Source of the DNA: Tissierellia bacterium | Lineage (GTDB): Bacteria; Bacillota; Clostridia; Peptostreptococcales; Acidaminobacteraceae | Length of the DNA: 55,329 nt | Direction of reading: 5' to 3' | NCBI GenBank assembly: GCA_012838225.1 | Contig: DUPT01000007.1 | Coordinates: forward strand, 1-55,329 | Shown: piece after piece, positions 15,525 to 24,429 of the stretch | Position numbering within the stretch: position 1 is the first letter of the stretch | Layout of the letters: every line of letters begins with the position of its first letter | Notes under the pieces: generated by a model | Databases searched by the model: none | The model's input: only the letters and a program-made list of their open reading frames with translations | Told to the model about the DNA's origin: nothing | Made by a program: the position numbers and the translations under genes

Positions 15525-17924
15525 ATGGAAAAGTACAATTTTGGACAGATTGAGAAGAAATGGCAAGGCATCTGGGAGGCAGAGAAGACCTTCAAGACCG
15601 AGATCGATCCGGCCAAGGAGAAGGATTATATCCTGATCGAGTTTCCCTACCCCTCGGGTGAGGGGCTCCATATCGGGCATCCTCGCTCCTATACCGCCTT
15701 GGATGTGGTGGCCAGAAAGCATCGGATGGAGGGAAAGAACGTGCTCTATCCGATCGGGTTTGATTCCTTCGGCCTGCCGGCTGAAAACTATGCCATCAAG
15801 CATAAGATCCATCCGAAGATCGTGACCGAAAAGAATATGGCCAATATGACCCGGCAGTTGAAGAGTCTGGGCTATAGCTTCGACTGGGATCGATTTGTCT
15901 ATACCTCAGACCCCAATTACTATAAGTGGACCCAGTGGATCTTCTTAAAGCTATTTGAGCACGGCTTAGCCTATAAGACCACGATGGATATCAACTTCTG
16001 TCCGTCGTGCCAGGTCGGATTGGCCAATGAAGAGGTCGTCGGCGGCGAGTGTGAGCGCTGCGGGGCACCGGTGGTGCGCCGCGGGATGGAGCAGTGGATG
16101 CTGGCCATCACCAAATACGCTCAGCGGCTGATCGATGATCTGGCCGAGGTCAACTTTATCGACCGGGTCGAGACCCAGCAAAAGAACTGGATCGGCCGCT
16201 CCGAGGGAGCGCTGATCTATTTTCCGATCGAGGGAACAGACGACAAGCTGGAGGTCTTCACCACCCGGCCCGACACCATCTTTGGCGCCACCTATATGGT
16301 CGTGGCGCCGGAGCATCCGCTGGTGAGCAAGCATCGTGAGCGCCTGAGCAACTGGCAGGCGATCGAGCAGTACCGCCATGATGCCAAGCATAAGAGTGAT
16401 TTTGAGCGCACACAGCTCATCAAGGATAAGACCGGTGTCAGGCTCGATGGCCTGATGGCTTACAATCCGGCCAGCCAGCAGACCATCCCAATCTTTATCA
16501 GTGACTATGTCATGATGGAATACGGCACCGGGGCGATCATGGCGGTGCCGGGCCACGATCAGCGCGACTATGACTTTGCTAAGGAGTTTGGGCTCGATAT
16601 CGTCGAGGTCGTTGCCGGCGGCGATCTGAGTCAAGCCGCCTATACCGGTGATGGCGAGATCATCAATTCCGGCTTTATCAATGGCCTCAGTGTACCCAAA
16701 GCCATCGCTGCGATGATCGACTTCCTGGAGGAAAAGAGCCTGGGTGAGCGAAAGATCCAGTATAAGCTGCGCGACTGGGTGTTCAGTCGTCAGCGCTACT
16801 GGGGAGAGCCGATCCCGATCATCAATTGTCCGAGCTGCGGACCGGTCCCGTTGTCCGAAGACGAGCTGCCGCTGGTGCTGCCGGAGGTCGAAAGCTATCT
16901 GCCGGCTGATGACGGCTCAAGTCCGCTGGCCAATATGACCGACTGGGTCAATGTCGATTGCCCCCGCTGCGGCGGGCCGGCCAAACGAGAGACCGATACC
17001 ATGCCGCAATGGGCCGGCAGCTGCTGGTATTTCCTGCGCTATACCGATCCGCATAATGATGAAGCGATCGCCTCGAAGGCCGCCATCGACTACTTCCTGC
17101 CGGTCGATTGGTACAATGGCGGCATGGAGCATACGACGCTTCACTTGCTCTATTCGCGCTTCTGGTACAAATTCCTGTACGATATCGGTGTCGTGCCTCA
17201 GGCCGAGCCGTATGCCCGCCGGACCTCGCACGGCTTTATCCTGGGCGAAAACGGCGAGAAGATGTCCAAGAGCCGAGGCAATGTCATCAATCCCGATGAG
17301 GTGATCCAAAACTTTGGAGCCGATGCATTGCGGGCGTATGAAATGTTTATCGGTGATTTTGAAAAGGCGGTCAGCTGGAGCAATGACGGTCTGGCCGGCA
17401 CCAAACGCTTTTTAGATCGGGTCTGGTTTGCCTTTGACAAGGTCGATCAGACGCTGGCGGGCTTTCGACCGGAGCTTGAGGTCCTGATCCATCAGACGAT
17501 CGAGAAGGTGAGCCATGACTACGAGCATCTAAAGGGCAATACCGCCATCGCTCAGATGATGAGCCTGGTGAATGAGTACTATAAACAAGACAAGCTGAGT
17601 CCCGAGGAATACGAGATCCTGCTCATCCTATTGAACCCCGTCGCTCCGCATATGACCGAGGAGTTGTATCAGCGGCTGGGCCATCAGCAGCCGATCAGTT
17701 CTTTGAGCTGGCCGCAGTTTGATCCGGCCAAGACAAGAGAGGATGTCATCGAGATCCCGGTCCAGGTCAATGGCAAGGTCCGCTTTAAGATCAGCGCACC
17801 GCTGGGCTCATCCAGGGACGAGGTCGAGGCGCTGGTGAAGGCGCACGACAGCTATGATCACTACGTCCCGGCACTGAAGAAATTCATCTATGTGCCGGAT
17901 AAGCTGATCTCGCTCGTCGTATAG
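15525..17924 (+). CDS. leuS: leucyl-tRNA synthetase
   Basis: This 799-residue class I enzyme charges tRNA-Leu. HIGH is at residues 49-52 and KMSKS at about 579-583. The CP1 editing domain lies between about 220 and 410 (TTRPDTIFGATYMVVAPEHPL). Two Cys-rich knuckles (CPSC...CERC and CPSC...CPRC) are seen. The start is ATG 15525 with GAAGGAG upstream; an in-frame ATG at 15450 lies inside the T-box and is rejected. Expression is governed by the T-box. Confidence 0.99.
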   Translation: MEKYNFGQIEKKWQGIWEAEKTFKTEIDPAKEKDYILIEFPYPSGEGLHIGHPRSYTALDVVARKHRMEGKNVLYPIGFDSFGLPAENYAIKHKIHPKIVTEKNMANMTRQLKSLGYSFDWDRFVYTSDPNYYKWTQWIFLKLFEHGLAYKTTMDINFCPSCQVGLANEEVVGGECERCGAPVVRRGMEQWMLAITKYAQRLIDDLAEVNFIDRVETQQKNWIGRSEGALIYFPIEGTDDKLEVFTTRPDTIFGATYMVVAPEHPLVSKHRERLSNWQAIEQYRHDAKHKSDFERTQLIKDKTGVRLDGLMAYNPASQQTIPIFISDYVMMEYGTGAIMAVPGHDQRDYDFAKEFGLDIVEVVAGGDLSQAAYTGDGEIINSGFINGLSVPKAIAAMIDFLEEKSLGERKIQYKLRDWVFSRQRYWGEPIPIINCPSCGPVPLSEDELPLVLPEVESYLPADDGSSPLANMTDWVNVDCPRCGGPAKRETDTMPQWAGSCWYFLRYTDPHNDEAIASKAAIDYFLPVDWYNGGMEHTTLHLLYSRFWYKFLYDIGVVPQAEPYARRTSHGFILGENGEKMSKSRGNVINPDEVIQNFGADALRAYEMFIGDFEKAVSWSNDGLAGTKRFLDRVWFAFDKVDQTLAGFRPELEVLIHQTIEKVSHDYEHLKGNTAIAQMMSLVNEYYKQDKLSPEEYEILLILLNPVAPHMTEELYQRLGHQQPISSLSWPQFDPAKTREDVIEIPVQVNGKVRFKISAPLGSSRDEVEALVKAHDSYDHYVPALKKFIYVPDKLISLVV

Positions 17925-17932
17925 GAGTTGCC

Positions 17933-18268
17933 ATGAATAAAGCCCTCAAAATCAGTCTGGTCGGTCTGGCCATCGGCTCGCTGACCTATCTTATCTTTCG
18001 GTTTGCCTTTCGTGATCAAGCTAGCGGCGATCGCTTCGTGATGCTCACCATGGCCATCTATCTTTTGCTCGGTTGGATCCTGACTTGGCGGCGAAAAGGC
18101 TATGTGCCAAAGCAGGATACCGACGAGACGGAGGAGGAGACAAAGGATCTGGAAACGATCCAGGAGGAGCTCAAAAAAGACATCGAAAAACGGCCGATCA
18201 GTCTCTATGGCTACAGCTTCTTTTTGGCGGTGGCTCTGATCATGGCATTGGATTTCTTCCTTCGCTGA
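17933..18268 (+). CDS. small membrane protein, function unknown
   Basis: A 111-residue protein with hydrophobic segments near residues 6-25, 35-52 and 94-110, separated by an acidic, Glu-rich loop (about 60-85) that is probably helical. I do not recognise a family. It follows leuS by 8 nt with GGAG upstream and shares its terminator, so it is probably co-expressed. Confidence 0.65.
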   Translation: MNKALKISLVGLAIGSLTYLIFRFAFRDQASGDRFVMLTMAIYLLLGWILTWRRKGYVPKQDTDETEEETKDLETIQEELKKDIEKRPISLYGYSFFLAVALIMALDFFLR

Positions 18269-18279
18269 TGAATCGCTCA

Positions 18280-18310
18280 GGCCGACCTAATCCAAGGGTC
18301 GGTCTTTTTT
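18280..18310 (+). terminator. intrinsic terminator of the leuS operon
   Basis: GGCCGACC (18280-18287) pairs with GGTCGGTC (18297-18304) with one G-T pair; six Ts follow. Confidence 0.88.
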
Positions 18311-18536
18311 CTTGCCCCGAAAGTCTTGAAATGACAGCTTTTTTGGAAGTGGAAAGAGCAACTTCGGAATGGTCATCAAATATCAGATGGCTGTCTTTTT
18401 GGTTGGACTTGGTAAAGTTCACCTAAAAGCGGCCGACCGGATTCAACGATAAAACCGAACGAATCTGTCCGCCGCCGTGTCCTTTTTCGAGCCCGATGTA
18501 TTATGATGGCCATAGCCTAAACGGAGGAGGCAGCCT

Positions 18537-19517
18537 GTGAGAAAAGTCGGACTCGTCATCATCGTGATCGCGATCATATTCAGTGTCTATCAACCGCATA
18601 GTCGGTCCCTAAGCGTGCTCGATGTCGAGCGGGTGGGGGATCGCTTATTATCCGATGAAGAGTACCGCCGCATCCTGGCCGCTTCTGAGCCGATGAGCCT
18701 CTCGACCGACATCGTCTACCGGGCGGAGCCCTATGGGGTGAAGCAGCGAGCTGACCGGTACGTCATTACCGATCAGGCCGGAGTCATCTACTACTCGGCT
18801 AAGGACGGGATCAGCCTGCTGGGTTGCTTGGCGGATGAGTGGCTGATCAGCCGCCGGTTAGCGGATGGCTTAGAGGTGATCGCCTTCGACCCTCATCAAA
18901 GGAGAGAGCGGGTGATCGCCGAATTGGTCGGAGCCGAGATCGGCGATTCGCTGGTCTGGCAAGAAGCCATCTATTTTGAGGGGAGCTCACCTTATAAGGG
19001 CGAGGTGATCTATCGCTATCTGCCGGATCAACCGCAGCTTCACGTCTTTGTCGCCAACGGCTTTGAACCGAAGATCCATCGCGACCGGCTGCACTATCTT
19101 TACCGTAAAGGTGACGCCATCGGCTTTGAATCGATCTCGGCCGATGGACTGAGCCGACAGTCGTTTGCCTTGGAGCAGGCGTCGATCTACAGCTATCTCT
19201 TCCGAGACGACAAGGTCGATCTGCTGACAACGGCTCATCACGCCGACGGCTGGTATTTTTTGCGGATCCAGGACGCCTTTGAAGCGGCCGAGATCGAAAA
19301 GTTTGAGCTGTTTGATGCCCGCTTTCAGACGGAGCGCTTGGTGTTTGGCACCAACGGGATTCGCGACTCCCTCCTGATCGACAATACCCTGGTCCAGCTG
19401 CCGAAGGAAATGCACTTTCGGCGAATGATCGGCCCGGACGTCTATTATGTCGATCGGGAGCAGCACTACCGGATCAAGCTCTCGTCGTTGGAGTCGATCC
19501 TATCAAGTAATTATTAG
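18537..19517 (+). CDS. exported or membrane-anchored protein, function unknown
   Basis: A 326-residue protein with one N-terminal hydrophobic segment (residues 3-18) and no lipobox, so it is anchored or secreted. The rest has repeated short strand-turn patterns (YVITDQAGVIYYSAKDG..., GDAIGFESISADG..., and similar) that suggest a beta-propeller-like fold. No family is recognised. The start is GTG 18537, fixed by GGAGGAGG 6 nt upstream. A TATTAT at 18499-18504 is a possible -10. Confidence 0.7.
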   Translation: MRKVGLVIIVIAIIFSVYQPHSRSLSVLDVERVGDRLLSDEEYRRILAASEPMSLSTDIVYRAEPYGVKQRADRYVITDQAGVIYYSAKDGISLLGCLADEWLISRRLADGLEVIAFDPHQRRERVIAELVGAEIGDSLVWQEAIYFEGSSPYKGEVIYRYLPDQPQLHVFVANGFEPKIHRDRLHYLYRKGDAIGFESISADGLSRQSFALEQASIYSYLFRDDKVDLLTTAHHADGWYFLRIQDAFEAAEIEKFELFDARFQTERLVFGTNGIRDSLLIDNTLVQLPKEMHFRRMIGPDVYYVDREQHYRIKLSSLESILSSNY

Positions 19518-19580
19518 ACTATCATCATTCGAAGAAGCCCGGGGCGAGTCATCGTCCTTTCTTCTTGTCGTGATGGTTTA

Positions 19581-19611
19581 TTGATTGCATCGCCGCATTA
19601 TTTGGTATTAT
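19581..19611 (+). promoter_or_regulatory. putative promoter of the ridA gene
   Basis: TTGATT (19581-19586) and TATTAT (19606-19611) with a long 19-nt spacer. The TGG before the -10 makes an extended -10 that may compensate. Confidence 0.45.
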
Positions 19612-19642
19612 TAAATAGATCAATCAAAATGGAGGATTTTTT

Positions 19643-20023
19643 ATGAAAACGTATCATTCAGACAATGCACCCAAGGCCATCGGACCCTATAGCCAAATGA
19701 TCCAGGCCGGCAATTTCTACTATCTGTCGGGGCAGACCCCGATCGATCCGGCCACCGGTAAACTCGTCGAGGGCGATGTCACCGAGCAGGCCAAGCAGGT
19801 CTTTGCCAATATCAAGGCAGTCTTGGAGGCGGCCGAGCTGACACCGGAGAATGTCGTCAAGAGCACGGTCTTCTTAAGCTCGATGGATCTGTTCCAGGAC
19901 ATGAACAAGGTCTATGCCGAATTCTACGGCGATCACAAGCCCGCCCGGTCCGCTTTTGCGGTCAAGGGATTGCCGATGGGCTGTGATGTAGAGATTGAGA
20001 CCATCGCCTACAAAGAGGCCTAA
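19643..20023 (+). CDS. ridA: RidA-family enamine/imine deaminase
   Basis: A 126-residue YjgF/YER057c/UK114 protein that hydrolyses reactive enamines made by PLP enzymes such as threonine dehydratase. The signature is complete: AIGPYSQ, YLSGQTPIDP, and the catalytic Arg in PARSAFAVKGLP near residue 105, with the following acidic VEIETIA. GGAGG precedes the ATG. Its stop overlaps the next gene by 1 nt. Confidence 0.96.
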   Translation: MKTYHSDNAPKAIGPYSQMIQAGNFYYLSGQTPIDPATGKLVEGDVTEQAKQVFANIKAVLEAAELTPENVVKSTVFLSSMDLFQDMNKVYAEFYGDHKPARSAFAVKGLPMGCDVEIETIAYKEA

Positions 20024-20367
20024 TGAAGCGCCTGATCGGCTGGCTCCTGCTGGCGGTCCTAGTGGTGAGTTGTGGTGCGCCGGCGGCTGAGGAGTCCCCG
20101 GCAGAGACGCTCACGGAATCACCCGCTTTGACACCGGTCACCCCGGGCCATGATCACGATCATGAGCATATCGGTGAGATCCTGCCGACCGAGGTCTACC
20201 GGGCCATCATCGATGCAGCAAACGAGCTTCCCATCAATGTCAAATACGTCGATCAATCCAGCGCCATCGCCTATGGCACTGAGCTGATCGGTGAGGAAAT
20301 CGTCATTTCGTCACTCGATGGCGATGAGAAGACGGAGCTCTACCGGGTCGATAAGGCGACCGACTAA
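20023..20367 (+). CDS. His-rich lipoprotein, function unknown
   Basis: A 114-residue predicted lipoprotein: hydrophobic signal segment 4-15, lipobox VVSC (Cys near residue 17), then a Pro/Glu/Thr-rich linker. A GHDHDHEH cluster near residues 43-50 could bind zinc or another transition metal. The C-terminal 60 residues match no family I know. It is coupled to ridA by TAATG. Confidence 0.7.
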   Translation: MKRLIGWLLLAVLVVSCGAPAAEESPAETLTESPALTPVTPGHDHDHEHIGEILPTEVYRAIIDAANELPINVKYVDQSSAIAYGTELIGEEIVISSLDGDEKTELYRVDKATD

Positions 20368-20368
20368 T

Positions 20369-20392
20369 AAAGTTACCGAATCGTAACTTTTA
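20369..20392 (+). terminator. terminator-like hairpin after the His-rich lipoprotein gene
   Basis: AAAGTTAC (20369-20376) pairs perfectly with GTAACTTT (20383-20390) across a 6-nt loop. The T-run is short. Confidence 0.55.
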
Positions 20393-20462
20393 ACCCTTAT
20401 TAGGCCGGACATGGCCGAAAAACTTTGAAAAACAAACCGAATTAGATTTTAGCTATTGCCAT

Positions 20463-20511
20463 AAAGGTAACATCCAACGACAATTTTTAGTTGATGATGT
20501 TGCCTTTTTTT
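20463..20511 (+). terminator. strong intrinsic terminator immediately before the truncated DUF3798 frame
   Basis: AAAGGTAACATC (20463-20474) pairs with GATGTTGCCTTT (20496-20507) in 12 pairs including one T-G, extended by CAAC/GTTG beyond a 2-nt bulge; a run of Ts ends at 20511. Six bases later the DUF3798 coding sequence begins abruptly. A terminator here, with no promoter after it, would cut off transcription of the gene. Confidence 0.8.
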
Positions 20512-20517
20512 AAATAA

Positions 20518-21630
20518 GATACACCGACTGATGCCCCGGCTGAGGAACCGGCCGACGCTGCCGATGAAGGTGACTGGAAGATCGCCATCTTGACCGGTAC
20601 CGTTTCTCAAAACGAAGAAGAATACCGGGCAGCTCAAAATGTTCTGGAAAAATATGGACCGGAACATGTAATCCTGATGACATATCCGGACAAGTTCACG
20701 GAAGAACAAGAAACCACTATCTCGAACATCGTGTCGCTGGCCCAAACACCGGGCATCAAAGCGATGGTCATCGTCCAGGCGGTCCCGGGCGTCAGTGCCG
20801 GTATCGCTCAGGCCCGTGAAGTCAATCCCGACCTGCTGGTCATCGCCGGAACACCTGGAGAAGATCCGCCGGAAATCGCTTCGCAAGCCGATATCGTATT
20901 AGCGGCTGATGAGCTGGCGATGGGTACGACCGTCATGGAACAAGCTGTCGCCATGGGAGCAAAGACCTTTATCCATTACTCCTTCCCGCGTCACATGTCC
21001 TATGCTCTGCTGGCCGCCCGCCGCGACCTGCTCAAAGAAAACGCTGAAAAAGCCGGCGTCACCTTCCTTGAAGTCGACGCACCGGACCCGACCGGCGATG
21101 CCGGTCTGCCGGGAGCCCAACAGTTCATCATGGAAGACGTGCCGAAGCAAGTTCAAGAACACGGCAAAGACACCGCCTTCTTCTCGACCAACTGCGGTAT
21201 GCAGATCCCGCTGATCAAGCAGGTCGTCGAGACCGGTGCACTCTATCCGCAACCGTGCTGCCCATCGCCGTTCCACGGCTTCCCGGCTGCGCTGGATATC
21301 GAAGTTCCGGATGACAAAAAAGGTGACATTCCCTATATGATCGAAACCGTTCGCGGTATCATGGCCGAGCGCAATATGACCGGCCGTACCTCGACCTGGC
21401 CGGTACCGGTCGCGATGATGTTCGTTGAAGCCGGCGCCGAGTACGCCAAGGAATTCACCCAAGGCAAGATCACGACCAAGGATGACTATGATCATCTCAA
21501 GACCCTGATGGAAGCCTATATCGCCGACGTTTATCCCGAAGGCGCTGACGTAACCATCACCCCGCTTGAAGAGAGCGGCAATTCATATCCCAACTTCCTG
21601 ATGGTTCTGGTAGGATTCCTGAACCTGTAG
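20518..21630 (+). pseudogene. DUF3798 ABC-transporter substrate-binding protein lacking start codon and signal peptide
   Basis: From 20518 the frame encodes a Pro/Ala/Glu linker (DTPTDAPAEEPADAADEG) and then a complete DUF3798 domain starting WKIAILTGTVSQNEEEY, to the stop at 21628-21630. The linker is the kind that follows a lipoprotein signal peptide. Upstream in the same frame there is a stop at 20515-20517, and no signal sequence in any frame. The first usable initiation codon is TTG 20590, inside the first beta strand and without a ribosome binding site. The domain itself (about 345 residues) shows no other damage. Three intact ABC genes follow. It is either a recently decapitated gene or a sequence-join artefact at 20517/20518. 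Confidence 0.75.
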
Positions 21631-21649
21631 AATACAACCGGAAGACATC

Positions 21650-21675
21650 TCAAGGTTGCCTTTGGGCAACCTTGA
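21650..21675 (+). other. strong hairpin between the binding-protein and ATPase genes
   Basis: TCAAGGTTGCC (21650-21660) pairs perfectly with GGCAACCTTGA (21665-21675), followed by ATTTCTTT rather than a clean T-run. Such hairpins after binding-protein genes commonly protect the upstream mRNA end or terminate partially, giving more binding protein than transporter. Confidence 0.6.
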
Positions 21676-21695
21676 TTTCTTTGTAGGAGGATCAT

Positions 21696-23288
21696 TTGTA
21701 TGTACTAGAGATGAAGGATATCTCGAAGGAGTACTTTGGCAACCGTGTTCTTAAGAACGTCAATCTGAACGTCAAACCGGGTGAGATCCACGCACTGCTC
21801 GGCGAAAACGGGGCCGGTAAGTCCACCTTGATGAATATCCTTTTTGGAATGTCAGTCATCCATAGCACGGGCGGCTTTGAGGGCGAGGTGCTGATCGATT
21901 CAGCTCCGGTCAATATCATGAGCCCCCACCAGGCGATGGATCACGGGATCGGCATGGTCCACCAGGAGTTTATGCTGATACCGGGCTTTACGATCTCGGA
22001 AAATATCAAGCTCAATCGGGAGCTGCTAAAGGCCAATCCGGTCAGTGCCGTGATCGACCTTGTCGCCAAGGACAATAAGCTCTCGACTGTCGATGTGGCG
22101 GCCAATGCCCGCGATGCCCGAGTGGCCCTGGATAAACTGGACATGGGGATCGATGAGTTCACCCTGGTGTCGGGTCTGCCGGTCGGACATATGCAGTTTG
22201 TGGAGATCGCCCGCGAGATCGATAAAGAGGGGCTTAAGGTATTGGTGTTCGATGAACCGACGGCCGTATTGACCGAATCCGAAGCCCTCAATCTGATGGA
22301 GGCCATGAAGAAGCTGGCCGCCCAAGGCATCGGCATTTTATTTATCACCCACCGTCTCGATGAGGTCATCCACTGTGCTGATCGGGTCACGATCCTGCGC
22401 GATGGGGAATGGGTCGCCACCAAGGACAAGGTCGATACCAATGTCGTGGAATTGGCGGAGTTGATGGTCGGCCGAAAGGTCGAGATCCTGCCCAAAGCGC
22501 CTCGCGAGGGTGTCGGTGACGAAATCATACTTTCCCTGAACAAACTGTCTGTCGATATGCCGGGTGAAAAGGTGAAGGGCGTCTCGCTCGATGTCAAACG
22601 CGGTGAGATCCTGGGCATCGGCGGCTTGGCCGGTCAAGGTAAGATCGGCATCGCCAACGGCATCATGGGTCTTTATCCGACCAGGGGAGAGATCCTGTTT
22701 CAAGGCAAACCCCTAAAGCTCAACCAACCCAAAGCCACCCTCGATGACGGGATCGCTTTTGTATCGGAGGACCGCCGCGGCATCGGTCTGCTGCTCGATT
22801 CCTCGATCGAGGATAATATAGCCGTGACCACGATGCAGACGAAGAATGATTTTCTCAAGAGCTGGGGTCCGTTCAAGCTCCAGGATAAGGAAAAAATCAG
22901 ACAACATGCCGAGTCGATGATCAAGGAATACGATATTCGCTGTATCGGCCCGCATCAATACACCAAACGGCTCTCGGGCGGCAATCAGCAAAAGGTCTGT
23001 CTGGCCAGAGCCGTCACCCTGGCACCCGATCTTCTCCTGGTGAGTGAACCGACCCGGGGGATCGATATCGGAGCGAAAAAGCTGGTGCTCGACAATCTGC
23101 TCAAGCTCAATGAAGAGGGCATGACCATCATTATGACCTCGTCGGAATTGGCGGAGCTTCGCTCGATCGCTGATCGGATCGCCATCATCAGCGATGGCAA
23201 ACTGGCCGGGATCTTGGACCCGACGGCACCCGATGCCGACTTTGGTCTGATGATGGCCGGAAACTTGAAAGGAGGCGAAGATGTTTGA
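21696..23288 (+). CDS. ABC transporter ATP-binding protein, two-domain sugar/nucleoside (RbsA-like) type
   Basis: This 530-residue protein has two fused ABC domains. The first has Walker A GENGAGKST near residue 36 and an atypical signature GLPVGHMQ in place of LSxGQ, then VFDEPTA (Walker B). The second has a degenerate Walker A (GGLAGQGKIG) but a good signature LSGGNQQKV and Walker B. This asymmetry is normal for the RbsA/BMP class. I use TTG 21696 as start, with AGGAGG 5 nt upstream; the nearby ATG 21700 is out of frame. It overlaps the first permease by 8 nt. The substrate is unknown. Confidence 0.92.
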   Translation: MYVLEMKDISKEYFGNRVLKNVNLNVKPGEIHALLGENGAGKSTLMNILFGMSVIHSTGGFEGEVLIDSAPVNIMSPHQAMDHGIGMVHQEFMLIPGFTISENIKLNRELLKANPVSAVIDLVAKDNKLSTVDVAANARDARVALDKLDMGIDEFTLVSGLPVGHMQFVEIAREIDKEGLKVLVFDEPTAVLTESEALNLMEAMKKLAAQGIGILFITHRLDEVIHCADRVTILRDGEWVATKDKVDTNVVELAELMVGRKVEILPKAPREGVGDEIILSLNKLSVDMPGEKVKGVSLDVKRGEILGIGGLAGQGKIGIANGIMGLYPTRGEILFQGKPLKLNQPKATLDDGIAFVSEDRRGIGLLLDSSIEDNIAVTTMQTKNDFLKSWGPFKLQDKEKIRQHAESMIKEYDIRCIGPHQYTKRLSGGNQQKVCLARAVTLAPDLLLVSEPTRGIDIGAKKLVLDNLLKLNEEGMTIIMTSSELAELRSIADRIAIISDGKLAGILDPTAPDADFGLMMAGNLKGGEDV

Positions 23289-24429
23289 TCGAATCAAAAC
23301 GTTTGCCGCCGGTGACAATCTCCCCAGATTCGTCATCCTGGTATTCTACCTGCTGATCCTATTAGTTGCCTTCTTTTTGAATCAATCCATCGGTGTGTTG
23401 ATCTCTGACACCCTGATCCGCTACGGCATGAACGGCATTTTGGTGCTGTCGATGGTCCCGGCCATCCAGGCCGGAACCGGACCGAACTTCGGTCTGCCGA
23501 TCGGAGCGATCGGTGGCCTGCTCGGGATGCTCATCAGTATGGAGTTCATCCCCCAGACGATCGCCGGTCATCAGTGGATCGGTCTGTTGGTGGCGATCCT
23601 GGTCGCCATCGTATTCGGTATCTTTTTCGGTTGGCTCTATGGGCTGCTGTTGAACCGGGTCAAAGGCTCGGAGATGGTCATCGCGACCTATACCGCCTTC
23701 TCGTTTGTGGCCATGATGTGTATCGCCTGGCTGGTCCTGCCGTTTCAGAATAAAAGCATGAAATGGCCCATCGGTCAGGGTCTAAAAAACACCATCACGA
23801 TGGAGAACACCTATGGCGGCTTGCTCAATGACTTCCTGTCGCTGAAATTCGTGGAGAATCATCTGACCGGTAAGCTCGAGCTCGTCTTCAATCGATCGAA
23901 CAGCTGGGTGATCGAAAACTACGGCATCGAGTCGGCTCTGAAATTTCAGTTCCCGACCGGGATGATCCTGGTCTTCTTGCTGGCCTGCTATCTGGTCTAC
24001 CTGTTTATCAATTCCAAGACCGGCGTCGCTATGCGGGCGGTCGGTGACAACCCGAGCTTTGCGGTTGCCAGTGGACTCAATGTCAATCGTTCGCGTCTGA
24101 TCGGTGTCATTTTGTCGACGGTATTGGCGGCGGTCGGTATCGTCATCTACTCACAGGGCTTTGGCTATATGCAGCTGTATAATGCCCCGCAGCAGATGGC
24201 GTTTGGGGCGGTGGCGGCCATCCTGATCGGGGGAGCCAGTGCCCAAAAGGCAAAAATATCGCACGTGATCATCGGTACCTTCCTGTTCAACGGCATCCTG
24301 GTAGCCGGTCTTCCGGTGGCCAACCAGCTGGTTGAGGGTGGGGGACTGAGTGATGTCTTCCGGGTCATCATCACCTATGGGGTCATCCTGTATGCCTTGA
24401 CCAAGATCGGAGGAAAATCGAATGCGTAA
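23281..24429 (+). CDS. ABC transporter permease (BPD_transp_2 family), first
   Basis: This 382-residue inner-membrane protein has about ten hydrophobic segments in the ribose/nucleoside permease pattern. NFGLPIGAIGGLLGMLI near residue 62 and MRAVGDNPSFAVASGLNVNRSR near residue 245 (the coupling loop that contacts the ATPase) are the clearest marks. An insert with KFVENHLTGKLELVF near residue 195 is probably outside the membrane. It overlaps both neighbours by 8 nt. Confidence 0.92.
   Translation: MFDRIKTFAAGDNLPRFVILVFYLLILLVAFFLNQSIGVLISDTLIRYGMNGILVLSMVPAIQAGTGPNFGLPIGAIGGLLGMLISMEFIPQTIAGHQWIGLLVAILVAIVFGIFFGWLYGLLLNRVKGSEMVIATYTAFSFVAMMCIAWLVLPFQNKSMKWPIGQGLKNTITMENTYGGLLNDFLSLKFVENHLTGKLELVFNRSNSWVIENYGIESALKFQFPTGMILVFLLACYLVYLFINSKTGVAMRAVGDNPSFAVASGLNVNRSRLIGVILSTVLAAVGIVIYSQGFGYMQLYNAPQQMAFGAVAAILIGGASAQKAKISHVIIGTFLFNGILVAGLPVANQLVEGGGLSDVFRVIITYGVILYALTKIGGKSNA

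Noticed and set aside
15966..16634. Antisense frame of 222 codons inside leuS
   Set aside because: Shadow of the leuS codon bias, with no ribosome binding site.
18312..18520. Short frame between the leuS operon terminator and the exported protein gene
   Set aside because: About 50 codons without a ribosome binding site or recognisable family; I treat the stretch as noncoding with only a possible promoter at its end.
20373..20517. A riboswitch controlling the ABC operon
   Set aside because: The interval contains two terminator-like hairpins but no conserved aptamer core that I recognise.
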